Origin: Sulfuricystis sp964478415
Lineage (GTDB): Bacteria; Pseudomonadota; Gammaproteobacteria; Burkholderiales; Rhodocyclaceae
NCBI GenBank assembly: GCA_964478415.1
Contig: CAYZII010000073.1
Coordinates: 1 to 8,773, forward strand
Length of the DNA stretch: 8,773 bases
Direction of reading: 5' to 3'
In this document: piece after piece, positions 1-5,858 of the stretch
How positions within the stretch are numbered: position 1 is the stretch's first letter
Layout: every line of letters starts with the position of its first letter
Made by a program: the position numbers and the translations under genes
The notes under the pieces: model-generated
Seen by the model: only the letters and a program-made list of their open reading frames with translations
Told to the model about the DNA's origin: nothing
Database searches by the model: none

Positions 1-4
1 GCGG

Positions 5-43
5 GTCAAGGGCGGGCGAAGACCGGCTGCGCGAGCCCTTGAC
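5..43. repeat. 9-bp perfect inverted repeat in the leader (possible hairpin)
   Basis: GTCAAGGGC at 5-13 is exactly complementary to GCCCTTGAC at 35-43, with 21 bases between. The right arm contains TTGACG (39-44), which resembles a sigma-70 -35 box, but no convincing -10 lies 16-18 bases downstream. No T-run follows, so it is not a classical intrinsic terminator. It could be a regulator site, or the tail of an upstream transcript cut off by the window edge. Confidence 0.35.
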
Positions 44-100
44 GCGGGGATCGGGAGATACGCTGGCCTATGGCTATTGTCGGTTTGCCCGGTCTAATGG

Positions 101-165
101 ACAATCTGGGTTAACCCCCCCATGCCGCTTAACCCACTCGAAATTCAAAAGAGCCACAATCTGGG
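101..165. promoter_or_regulatory. Palindrome and direct repeats, candidate operator
   Basis: GGGTTAACCC at 108-117 is a perfect 10-bp palindrome. It directly adjoins ACAATCTGGG (101-110), and the same ten bases recur at 156-165, ending 3 bases before the iorB start codon. A half-copy of the palindrome, CTTAACCC, sits at 128-135. Symmetric plus repeated elements in the short leader of an operon are what a transcription-factor site looks like. Which regulator would bind is unknown, and no regulator gene is in the window. Confidence 0.35.
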
Positions 166-168
166 ATC

Positions 169-789
169 ATGAGCGAAACGAACATCACCAATATTCTCGT
201 CGTTGGCATCGGCGGCCAGGGCGTGATGACCGCCACCGAGATTCTCGCTCAGGCGGCGCTCGCGCTCGGCCACGATGTGAAGAAGACCGAAGTCGCCGGC
301 ATGGCGCAGCGTGGCGGCGTCGTTTCCTCCCATCTGCGCTTTGGCCCGAAGGTGCTCTCGCCGCAGATCATGCCGGGCCAGGCCGATCTGCTGGTCGCCT
401 TCGAGGCTGCCGAGGGACTTCGCTGGTGCCATTACCTGAAACCGGGTGGTCTGGTGCTGCTCAATACCGCGCATTTCGTGCCACCGGTCGTGGATCTGGG
501 CCTTTATGAATATCCGGCCGATCCGGTGGGCGAGATCCGCGTGCGCGGCTACCAGGTGCACGCCTTCGATGCGATGAGAATCGCGCTGGAGCTGGGCGAC
601 GTGAGGCTCGGCAACACGGTGATGCTCGGCGCGATGGCCGATCACCTGCCCTTCCCGGCCGAAGTGCTGCTCGAGGCGATCCTCGCACGCTTCCGTGCCC
701 GCAAACCCGAAATGGTCGAACTCAACCGCAAAGCTTTCGAGGCGGGACGAGCCGCCGCGAAACAAGCCGCAGAGGAGGCAGTGGTATGA
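169..789 (+). CDS. iorB: Indolepyruvate oxidoreductase, beta-type subunit (pyruvate/ketoisovalerate oxidoreductase gamma domain)
   Basis: This 206-residue protein is one POR-gamma-type domain. Its N-terminus reads VVGIGGQGVMTATEILAQAA (residues 11-30), followed by KKTEVAGMAQRGGVVSSHLRFG (38-59); both are hallmarks of the IorB family. IorB normally pairs with the thiamine-diphosphate and iron-sulfur subunit IorA to oxidise aryl-pyruvates such as indolepyruvate to aryl-acetyl-CoA, passing electrons to ferredoxin, in the cytoplasm. The length is typical for a separate beta subunit. The ATG at 169 is chosen because the conserved motif begins just after it; its Shine-Dalgarno is poor (GGGA only 2 bases upstream). 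The stop overlaps the folD start as ATGA. IorA is not in the window; it may lie to the left, but the 168-base leader makes tight coupling unlikely. A related 2-oxoacid oxidoreductase subunit with another substrate, such as phenylglyoxylate, is possible. Confidence 0.82.
   Translation: MSETNITNILVVGIGGQGVMTATEILAQAALALGHDVKKTEVAGMAQRGGVVSSHLRFGPKVLSPQIMPGQADLLVAFEAAEGLRWCHYLKPGGLVLLNTAHFVPPVVDLGLYEYPADPVGEIRVRGYQVHAFDAMRIALELGDVRLGNTVMLGAMADHLPFPAEVLLEAILARFRARKPEMVELNRKAFEAGRAAAKQAAEEAVV
771..778 (+). promoter_or_regulatory. Strong Shine-Dalgarno for folD
   Basis: AGAGGAGG lies inside the end of iorB, 7 bases before the folD ATG at 786. It fixes that start and shows that folD is translated efficiently despite overlapping iorB. 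Confidence 0.75.
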
Positions 790-1640
790 CAGCCCAAATC
801 ATCGATGGCAACGCGCTGGCGCAGGCGGTGCGCCAGGAACTCGCCGCGAAGGCAGCGGCACTAAAGGCCACGCACGGCATCACGCCATGTCTCGCCGTGA
901 TCCTGGTCGGCGAGGATGCGGCCTCGCAGGTGTATGTGAGGAACAAAGTCGCCGCCTGCGAGAAGGCGGGTTTTCGTTCGATCAAGGAGACCTTTCCGGC
1001 CCATGTCGAACCGGCTGTGGTGCTCGGCAGGATCGCGGCGCTGAATGCCGATCCGTCGGTGCATGGCATCCTGGTGCAATTACCATTGCCGAAGCAGTTC
1101 GATACCGCAGCGGTGCTCGAGGCGATCGACCCGGCCAAGGACGTCGATGGCTTCCATGCCGAAAACGTCGGCGCACTGATGTTGGGCCTGCCGCGCTTCA
1201 TCCCCTGCACCCCCTATGGCGTGATGAAGATGCTCGAGTCGGTCAACGTGCCATTGAAGGGCGCCGAGGCGGTGATCGTCGGGCGCAGCAACATCGTCGG
1301 CAAACCGATGGCGATGTTGTTGCTGCAGCAGGACTGCACGGTCACTCTTTGCCATTCGCGCACGCGCGACCTCGCCTTCCACACCAAGCGCGCCGACATT
1401 CTCGTCGCCGCTGTCGGCAGGGCGAAGATGATCGGCGGCGAGATGATCAAGCCAGGCGCGACGGTGATCGACGTCGGCATCAACCGCCTGCCGGATGGCA
1501 AGCTGTGCGGCGATGTCGATTTCGATTCGGCGAAGGAAGTCGCCGGCTTCATCACGCCGGTGCCGGGCGGCGTCGGCCCGATGACGATCACGATGCTGCT
1601 CGCCAACACGCTCGCCGCTGCGGAAAGGACGCTGAAATGA
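786..1640 (+). CDS. folD: Bifunctional methylenetetrahydrofolate dehydrogenase / methenyltetrahydrofolate cyclohydrolase
   Basis: FolD interconverts 5,10-methylene-THF, 5,10-methenyl-THF and 10-formyl-THF in the cytosol, supplying formyl groups for purine rings and initiator tRNA. The 284-residue length is normal for bacterial FolD. Visible signatures are the catalytic region with Y50 and K54 in VYVRNK, QLPLP at 98-102, DVDGFH at 119-124, the NADP-binding GRSNIVGKP at 166-174, and the C-terminal PGGVGPMT at 260-267. The start is supported by a strong Shine-Dalgarno at 771-778. It overlaps iorB by 4 bases (ATGA) and purE by 4 bases. Its position before purE and purK fits a folate-purine operon, since 10-formyl-THF feeds the formylation steps of purine synthesis. 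No key residue appears to be missing. Confidence 0.97.
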   Translation: MTAQIIDGNALAQAVRQELAAKAAALKATHGITPCLAVILVGEDAASQVYVRNKVAACEKAGFRSIKETFPAHVEPAVVLGRIAALNADPSVHGILVQLPLPKQFDTAAVLEAIDPAKDVDGFHAENVGALMLGLPRFIPCTPYGVMKMLESVNVPLKGAEAVIVGRSNIVGKPMAMLLLQQDCTVTLCHSRTRDLAFHTKRADILVAAVGRAKMIGGEMIKPGATVIDVGINRLPDGKLCGDVDFDSAKEVAGFITPVPGGVGPMTITMLLANTLAAAERTLK

Positions 1641-2146
1641 TGGATCGGCCTCTCGTCGGGATCGTGATGGGTTCGGACTCCGACTGGCCGGTGATGCAGG
1701 CCGCCGCGCAGATGCTCGAAGAATTCGGCGTGCCTTTCGAGGCCAAGGTCGTCTCGGCGCATCGCACACCCGATCTGCTGTTCGACTACGCCGCGACGGC
1801 GCAGCAGCGCGGCTTGAAGGCGATCATCGCCGGCGCCGGCGGTGCCGCCCACCTGCCGGGCATGCTGGCGGCGAAGACCATCGTGCCGGTGCTCGGCGTG
1901 CCGGTACCCTCGAAACATCTGAATGGCCTGGATTCACTGCTGTCTATCGTGCAGATGCCGAAAGGCGTGCCGGTGGCGACGTTTGCGATCGGCGAGGCCG
2001 GCGCAGCCAACGCGGCGCTCACTGCGGTGGCGATCCTCGCCACCGGTGACGATGCCCGCGGCCGGGCGCTGGCGGAGAAGCTCGCCGACTTCCGCGCGCG
2101 CCTGCGCGAGAAGGTGCTGGCGATGAGGCTGGAGCCTTCGCAGTGA
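1637..2146 (+). CDS. purE: N5-carboxyaminoimidazole ribonucleotide mutase, catalytic subunit
   Basis: Class I PurE rearranges N5-CAIR to CAIR in de novo purine synthesis. The 169-residue protein carries GSDSDWPVM from residue 12, with S13 and D16 in the substrate pocket, SAHRTP at 40-45 with the active-site H42, GAGGAAHLPGM, LGVPVPSK and the C-terminal AGAANAALTA. It is close in layout to E. coli PurE. Two tandem ATG codons (1637 and 1640) are possible starts; AAAGGA at 1624-1629 sits 7 bases before the first, so the first is preferred, though use of the second would change only one residue. It overlaps folD by 4 bases and purK by 4 bases (GTGA). The same frame stays open far upstream, but that part is the shadow of folD and iorB. 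Confidence 0.96.
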   Translation: MMDRPLVGIVMGSDSDWPVMQAAAQMLEEFGVPFEAKVVSAHRTPDLLFDYAATAQQRGLKAIIAGAGGAAHLPGMLAAKTIVPVLGVPVPSKHLNGLDSLLSIVQMPKGVPVATFAIGEAGAANAALTAVAILATGDDARGRALAEKLADFRARLREKVLAMRLEPSQ

Positions 2147-3291
2147 TCCTGCCGCCCGCCACGCTGGGCATACTCGGCGGCGGACAGCTCGGCCGCTTCT
2201 TCGTGATCGCCGCCCACGAGATGGGCTATCGCGTCGTCGTGCTCGATCCCGATCCGCACAGCCCCGCCGGCAGGATCGCCGACCTGCACATCGTCGCCGC
2301 CTTTGATGACACCGATGCGCTGGAGCGCCTCGCCGGCCAGTGTGCGGCGGTCACCACCGAATTCGAGAACGTGCCGGCCGAGTCGCTCGCCTGGCTGGCG
2401 AAATACATCGTCGTCCATCCTTCCGCCGAGGCGGTGCGCATCTGCCAGAACCGCAGCGCCGAGAAGGCATTCCTGCAACGTCATGGCTTTCCCCATGCGC
2501 CCTATGCCGACATCAGGAGCGAGGACGATCTGCGCCACGCCAATGCCGGCCTGTTTCCCGGCATCCTGAAGGTGGCGCGCTTCGGCTACGACGGCAAGGG
2601 CCAGGCGCGTGTCGCCTGCCGCGAGGAAGCCATCGCCGCCTGGGCGAGTTTCCGCCACGAACCCTGCGTGCTGGAACAACAACTGAAGCTCGACTATGAG
2701 GTTTCCGTGGTGCTGGCGCGCGATGCCGCCGGCCGGGTGAAATGCTTTCCCCTCGTCGAGAACAGCCACCGCAAGGGCATCCTCGACCTCTCATTGGCGC
2801 CGGCGCGCACCTCCGGGTGCCTAGCCAGCAACGCCGAGGAGCTCGCCGAGGGCATCGCGCAGAAGATGGCTTACGTCGGCACGCTCGGCGTCGAGTTCTT
2901 CGTCGTGCGTGGCCAGCTCTATGTCAATGAAATGGCACCGCGGCCGCACAATTCGGGCCACTTTACCCTCGATGCCTGCGTCACGAACCAGTTCGAGCAG
3001 CAGGTGCGCGCGCTCACTGGCCTGCCGCTGGGGGAACCGCGCGCCCACTCGGCCGCTGCGATGGTGAACCTGCTTGGCGACCTGTGGTATCTCGACGATC
3101 CCCACCACGCCAAGGAGCCGGACTGGAGCAAGCTGCTCACGGTACCGAACCTGAAGCTGCATCTCTACGGCAAGCATCATCCGCGGCCTGGGCGCAAGAT
3201 GGGCCATTTCACCGTGCTGGGCAACGATGCGGCGCAGGTAGGAAACTCGGCGCTGGCGGCACGGCAGGCGATCGGGATTCGCGATGAATAG
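2143..3291 (+). CDS. purK: N5-carboxyaminoimidazole ribonucleotide synthase
   Basis: PurK uses ATP and bicarbonate to carboxylate AIR to N5-CAIR, the substrate of the PurE encoded just upstream. The 382-residue protein has an N-terminal preATP-grasp fold with LGGGQLGR (11-18), VTTEFENVP (70-78), an ATP-grasp core with RFGYDGKGQ (146-154) and LEQQ (178-181), the metal and ATP site VNEMAPRPHNSGH (261-273), and the C-terminal LHLYGK (339-344) and GRKMGH (350-355). The GTG start at 2143 overlaps the purE stop, with GGAG 8 bases upstream. No ATG lies near the family N-terminus. The last segment, residues 367-375, is encoded by copy A of the 24-bp repeat, after all conserved motifs. It overlaps tsaC by 8 bases. 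Confidence 0.96.
   Translation: MILPPATLGILGGGQLGRFFVIAAHEMGYRVVVLDPDPHSPAGRIADLHIVAAFDDTDALERLAGQCAAVTTEFENVPAESLAWLAKYIVVHPSAEAVRICQNRSAEKAFLQRHGFPHAPYADIRSEDDLRHANAGLFPGILKVARFGYDGKGQARVACREEAIAAWASFRHEPCVLEQQLKLDYEVSVVLARDAAGRVKCFPLVENSHRKGILDLSLAPARTSGCLASNAEELAEGIAQKMAYVGTLGVEFFVVRGQLYVNEMAPRPHNSGHFTLDACVTNQFEQQVRALTGLPLGEPRAHSAAAMVNLLGDLWYLDDPHHAKEPDWSKLLTVPNLKLHLYGKHHPRPGRKMGHFTVLGNDAAQVGNSALAARQAIGIRDE
3243..3266 (+). repeat. 24-bp dispersed repeat, copy A (inside purK C-terminus)
   Basis: The first half reads AAACTCGGCGCT and the second half GGCGGCACGGCA. It is identical to copy C (7074-7097) and differs by one base from copy B (5048-5071). Here it encodes NSALAARQ (PurK 368-375), starting on the third base of a codon. 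It ends 17 bases before the tsaC start codon, so it also forms part of that gene's upstream region. I see no strong internal dyad. Confidence 0.9.
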
Positions 3292-4261
3292 CGGGCAGCC
3301 ACCGTGGAGCGAGGACATCGCGCGGGCGGTGCAGCTGCTGCGCGCCGGCGAGCTGGTGGCGTTTCCGACCGAGACCGTCTATGGCCTCGGCGCCGATGCG
3401 AGAAACCCGGCTGCGGTGGCGAAGATCTTCGCGGTCAAGGGGCGCCCCGCCGACCATCCGCTGATCGTGCATATCCCGGATGCCACGCACCTCGACGCCT
3501 GGGCGCGCGACATCTCGCCGGCGGCGCGCGCCGTCGCGGAAAAATTCTGGCCCGGACCGCTCACGCTGATCCTCAAGCGCCATCCGGACGTGCCGGATTG
3601 TGTCACCGGCGGACAGGACACGGTAGGCTTACGCGTGCCGAACCATCCGCTGGCACTTGCCCTGCTGCGCGCTTTCGGCGGCGGCATCGCGGCACCGTCG
3701 GCGAACAAGTTCGGGCGCATCAGCCCGACGACGGCCCAGCACGTGAAAGACGATCTCGGCGCGGCAGTGGCGCTGGTGCTCGACGGCGGACCTTGCGACG
3801 TCGGCATCGAATCGACGATTGTCGACATGTCGGGTGAGCGCACGGTGATTCTGCGCCCAGGCATGATCAGCGCGACCGATCTCGGCCTGTTCCTCGGTCG
3901 CCTGCCCGAAGAAAGGGGCAATGCCCATTCGGTGAAGACGCCTGGCGCGCATCTGGCGCACTATGCGCCGCGCACGCCGCTGCTGCTCGTACCGGACGAC
4001 ACTGTCGCGGTCGCGGTGCGCGCCGCGCTTGGCAAAGGAGAAAAGATCGCCGTGCTGGCGCCCTATCCGGCGCCGCTCGAGCATCCGCTGATCGTCGCCT
4101 GGGAGGTGGCACCAAAGACCGCGAAGGAATTCGCCCGCGCGTTGTATGCTACGTTACGCAGGCTGGATGCCGCGGGTGCCGATCTGATCATCGTGCAGCG
4201 CCCGCCCTGGCCGGCGCTGATCGACCGTCTGAAGCGCGCCGCAGCCGGCTCCGGCGCTTGA
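3284..4261 (+). CDS. tsaC: L-threonylcarbamoyladenylate synthase, Sua5 type
   Basis: The enzyme makes threonylcarbamoyl-AMP from threonine, bicarbonate and ATP, the first step of t6A formation at position 37 of ANN-decoding tRNAs. The 325-residue protein has an N-terminal YrdC domain (about 12-200) with PTETVYGLG (28-36), KGRPADHPL (52-60), APSANKFGRISPTT (137-150) and GIESTIVD (174-181). A linker with KTPGAHLAHYAPRTPL (218-233) leads to a C-terminal Sua5 domain (about 233-320). That second domain marks it as Sua5 type rather than the short single-domain TsaC/YrdC. The ATG lies inside the end of purK (8-base overlap) with no good Shine-Dalgarno, so it probably depends on translation of purK. 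Linkage to purEK is common in Betaproteobacteria. The symbol sua5 is equally used. Confidence 0.95.
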   Translation: MNSGQPPWSEDIARAVQLLRAGELVAFPTETVYGLGADARNPAAVAKIFAVKGRPADHPLIVHIPDATHLDAWARDISPAARAVAEKFWPGPLTLILKRHPDVPDCVTGGQDTVGLRVPNHPLALALLRAFGGGIAAPSANKFGRISPTTAQHVKDDLGAAVALVLDGGPCDVGIESTIVDMSGERTVILRPGMISATDLGLFLGRLPEERGNAHSVKTPGAHLAHYAPRTPLLLVPDDTVAVAVRAALGKGEKIAVLAPYPAPLEHPLIVAWEVAPKTAKEFARALYATLRRLDAAGADLIIVQRPPWPALIDRLKRAAAGSGA

Positions 4262-4286
4262 GGAAAGATCGGGGACATCGCTCGTC

Positions 4287-4294
4287 AAAGGAGG
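4287..4294 (+). promoter_or_regulatory. Strong Shine-Dalgarno for the CBS-domain gene
   Basis: AAAGGAGG lies 10 bases before the ATG at 4305, in the 43-base gap after tsaC. This is the only gap of any size within the + strand genes, and together with the independent ribosome site it suggests the CBS-domain gene is translated independently of tsaC. Whether it has its own promoter cannot be seen. Confidence 0.75.
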
Positions 4295-4304
4295 AAAGCC
4301 AACA

Positions 4305-4922
4305 ATGAGCAAGATCGAAAAACCAGAACCCGCCCATCACCCGTTGCCAACGATCAAGGCGCCGCCGGGTACCGGTTTCTGGGAGCCCAGCACCTTCTCG
4401 CCGGTGCGCGCCGACTCGCCGGCGCTCTCCGTGATGACCGATCTGAAGCAGGTCTCGGCGGCGACGATCGGTCCGGACGCGCCGCTCAATGTGGCGACGC
4501 AGACGATGATCTCGCGCGGCGTGCGCCTGCTGCTGGTGGTCAATCGCGACGACGAGGTGCTCGGCGTGATCACGGCACGCGACACGACCGGCGAACGCCC
4601 GGTGCAGATGGTGCAGAAGATGGGGGGCAAGTTCGGTGACCTGCTGGTCAAGGATCTGATGTGCCCGCGGGAGGACATGGATCTGATCATGTTCGACGAA
4701 GTGCTGCGCGCCAAAGTCAGCGACGTGGTCGACACCCTGCAGGCGCTCAAACGCCAGCACGCACTGGTCGGCGAGCGCGACCCGCTCACCGGCCGGATGC
4801 GCATCCGCGGCATCTTCTCAGCCACCCACATCGGCCGCCGGCTCGGCGCACCGATCCTCACTTTCGACGTCACCTCGACGTTCAGCGAAATCGAGAATTA
4901 CCTGGCGCGGGACAGCAGCTGA
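4305..4922 (+). CDS. Tandem CBS-domain protein
   Basis: This 205-residue soluble protein has a short proline-rich N-terminal tail (about 1-40) and two CBS domains. The first spans about 43-96 (VMTDLKQVSAATIGPDAPLN to LGVITARDTTG), the second about 115-178 (VKDLMCPREDMD to IRGIFSATHIG). CBS pairs bind adenine nucleotides such as AMP, ATP or SAM and act as sensors or regulatory modules. No catalytic or membrane domain is attached, so the protein would act on a partner. The overlapping downstream methyltransferase gene is the obvious candidate (inferred from position alone). No signal peptide or transmembrane segment is visible. The start is firmly set by the Shine-Dalgarno at 4287-4294. The specific function is unknown. 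Confidence 0.88.
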   Translation: MSKIEKPEPAHHPLPTIKAPPGTGFWEPSTFSPVRADSPALSVMTDLKQVSAATIGPDAPLNVATQTMISRGVRLLLVVNRDDEVLGVITARDTTGERPVQMVQKMGGKFGDLLVKDLMCPREDMDLIMFDEVLRAKVSDVVDTLQALKRQHALVGERDPLTGRMRIRGIFSATHIGRRLGAPILTFDVTSTFSEIENYLARDSS

Positions 4923-5848
4923 GCCTCGACCTGGAACTGGCGCTCGAGTGGACGAGTGCGCTGGCCACACATACCGACCGGTATTTTTTCGCCAGTGTCG
5001 ATCCCCTCGAGAGCGATCTACCCGCAAACTTCGCCGCGCAGCTGAAAAAACTCGGCGCTGGCGGGACGGCACGTTGTGCGATCACCAACCCGACGGGGAC
5101 ATTGCATGCCTGGGTGCTCAACCGTGACGAGGCACCCGGCGTCGGCTGGATCGGCTTGCTCGCCGCGCTGAAACACGGCATCCAGCGCCAAGCCGAACTG
5201 GCCTCTCTCGCAGGGCTCGTCGAGCCCTATGCCCGACCGCACGAAGACGATGCGGCCTTCTACGCCCAGCCCCGCCTCGTGGATCACCTGGACCGCAGCG
5301 CGCTGGCACGGTGGCAGATCCTCACCGGCCGTTTCGTCCGGAACGATGCGACTGTGCTCGACCTGATGGCGAGCCACGATTCGCACCTGCCTGAAGGCGT
5401 GCAACCCAGGCGCCTCGTGGGCCTGGGCATGAACGCCGCAGAGCTGGAACGCAATCCGCGCCTGACCGAACGCCTCGTCCATGACCTGAACGCAACACCA
5501 CACCTGCCTTTCGAGACTGGCACATTCGATCTCGTACTGTGTGCTTTGTCGATCGAATACCTGACCCGCCCGGAAGCGGTGCTGAGCGAAGTACGGCGCG
5601 TCCTCGCCCCGGGCGGGGTATGTCTGGCGAGTTTTTCCCAACGCTGGTTCCCGCCCAAAGCTGTTCTGCCGTGGCCGCAGCTTCCTCCGTTCAGCCGCGT
5701 CGCCTGGGTAGTGCGTCATTTCGCGCGCGCCGGCTTCAGCGATCTGCACACCGAGTCGCTACGCGGCCTAGCGCGCCCCAGCGATGACAAATACTTCCGC
5801 CAGACGCGCTTCGCCGATCCGCTCTACGCGGTCTGGGGGCAGGCCTGA
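4919..5848 (+). CDS. SAM-dependent methyltransferase-like protein with an extra N-terminal region; probable CTG start
   Basis: Residue numbers assume a CTG start at 4919, giving 309 residues. The C-terminal part (about 112-309) resembles a class I methyltransferase family: FYAQPRLVDHLD (114-125), a motif I region VLDLMASHDSHLP (146-158) in place of the usual glycine-rich loop, VGLGMNAAELERNP (167-180), VHDLNA (187-192), LPFETGTFDLVLC (196-208) and the post-motif LTRPEAVLSEVRRVLAPGG. The first 110 residues (about 4919-5250) are not recognised; their codon use looks coding. The frame is open further upstream, but there it shadows the CBS gene. No in-frame ATG, GTG or TTG occurs near 4919; the first later GTG is about 5111. 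CTG at 4919 overlaps the CBS stop as CTGA, suggesting coupled translation, though a sequence error cannot be excluded. Substrate unknown. Copy B of the 24-bp repeat encodes residues 44-51. Confidence 0.78.
   Translation: MSLDLELALEWTSALATHTDRYFFASVDPLESDLPANFAAQLKKLGAGGTARCAITNPTGTLHAWVLNRDEAPGVGWIGLLAALKHGIQRQAELASLAGLVEPYARPHEDDAAFYAQPRLVDHLDRSALARWQILTGRFVRNDATVLDLMASHDSHLPEGVQPRRLVGLGMNAAELERNPRLTERLVHDLNATPHLPFETGTFDLVLCALSIEYLTRPEAVLSEVRRVLAPGGVCLASFSQRWFPPKAVLPWPQLPPFSRVAWVVRHFARAGFSDLHTESLRGLARPSDDKYFRQTRFADPLYAVWGQA
5048..5071 (+). repeat. 24-bp dispersed repeat, copy B (inside the methyltransferase gene)
   Basis: It matches copies A and C at 23 of 24 positions; the difference is a G in place of C at 5065 (GCGGGACGG rather than GCGGCACGG). 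It starts exactly on a codon boundary and encodes KLGAGGTA, a peptide unlike those encoded by the other two copies. It lies in the unrecognised N-terminal part of the protein, in the same orientation as the other copies. Confidence 0.88.
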
Positions 5849-5858
5849 TCTTCAGGCC
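5842..5858. terminator. Perfect 7-bp hairpin spanning two convergent stop codons
   Basis: GGCCTGA (5842-5848) and TCAGGCC (5852-5858) pair perfectly around the 3-base loop TCT. Each arm contains the stop codon of one of the converging genes: TGA of the methyltransferase and, on the - strand, TGA of the VWA gene. There is no T-run on either side, so it is not a canonical intrinsic terminator. It could still stall polymerase or protect 3' ends from both directions. Confidence 0.45.

Larger units (their letters stand above)
1..168. other. Non-coding leader upstream of the iorB-folD-purEK-tsaC operon
   Basis: I find no convincing gene in these bases; open frames crossing them look like out-of-frame readings. 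The stretch is less GC-rich than its surroundings between about 95 and 168. It holds three small symmetric or repeated elements (inverted repeat 5-43, palindrome 108-117, direct repeats 101-110 and 156-165). It most likely carries the operon promoter and its control sites. A weak sigma-70-like pair can be drawn, TTGTCG (77-82) and GACAAT (100-105) with a 17-base spacer, each matching 4 of 6 consensus bases. That is too weak to rely on. Confidence 0.5.

Noticed and set aside
39..74. Promoter using TTGACG at 39-44
   Set aside because: The -35-like box is good, but the best -10-like sequences nearby (57-62, 69-74) are at spacings of 12 and 24 bases, too far from the usual 16-18.
39..509. Open frame of 156 codons on the + strand covering the leader and part of iorB
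   Set aside because: It overlaps the well-supported iorB in another frame, is arginine-rich as expected for shifted high-GC sequence, and has no recognisable motif.
1401..1425. Possible degenerate fourth copy of the 24-bp repeat inside folD
   Set aside because: Similarity is limited to scattered CTCG, CGCTG and GGCAGGGC-like pieces and needs several mismatches. It encodes conserved FolD sequence, so I do not count it.
695..1636. Long upstream extension of the purE frame
   Set aside because: It lies across iorB and folD in another frame with low-complexity arginine-rich composition. The purE family N-terminus and its Shine-Dalgarno fix the start at 1637 or 1640.
3243..3266. Interpreting the 24-bp repeat as a REP-type hairpin or CRISPR repeat
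   Set aside because: It has no strong internal dyad, and copies are about 2 kb apart inside genes rather than clustered or in gaps between genes.
4232..4259. AAGCGC and GCGCTT inverted repeat at the end of tsaC as a terminator
   Set aside because: The stem is only 6 bp with a 16-base loop and no following T-run. It falls within coding sequence, where such matches are frequent at this GC.
4661..4918. Upstream extension of the methyltransferase frame from a GTG at 4661
   Set aside because: This part overlaps the conserved second CBS domain in another frame and is arginine/histidine-rich like a shadow, so I place the start at or after 4919.
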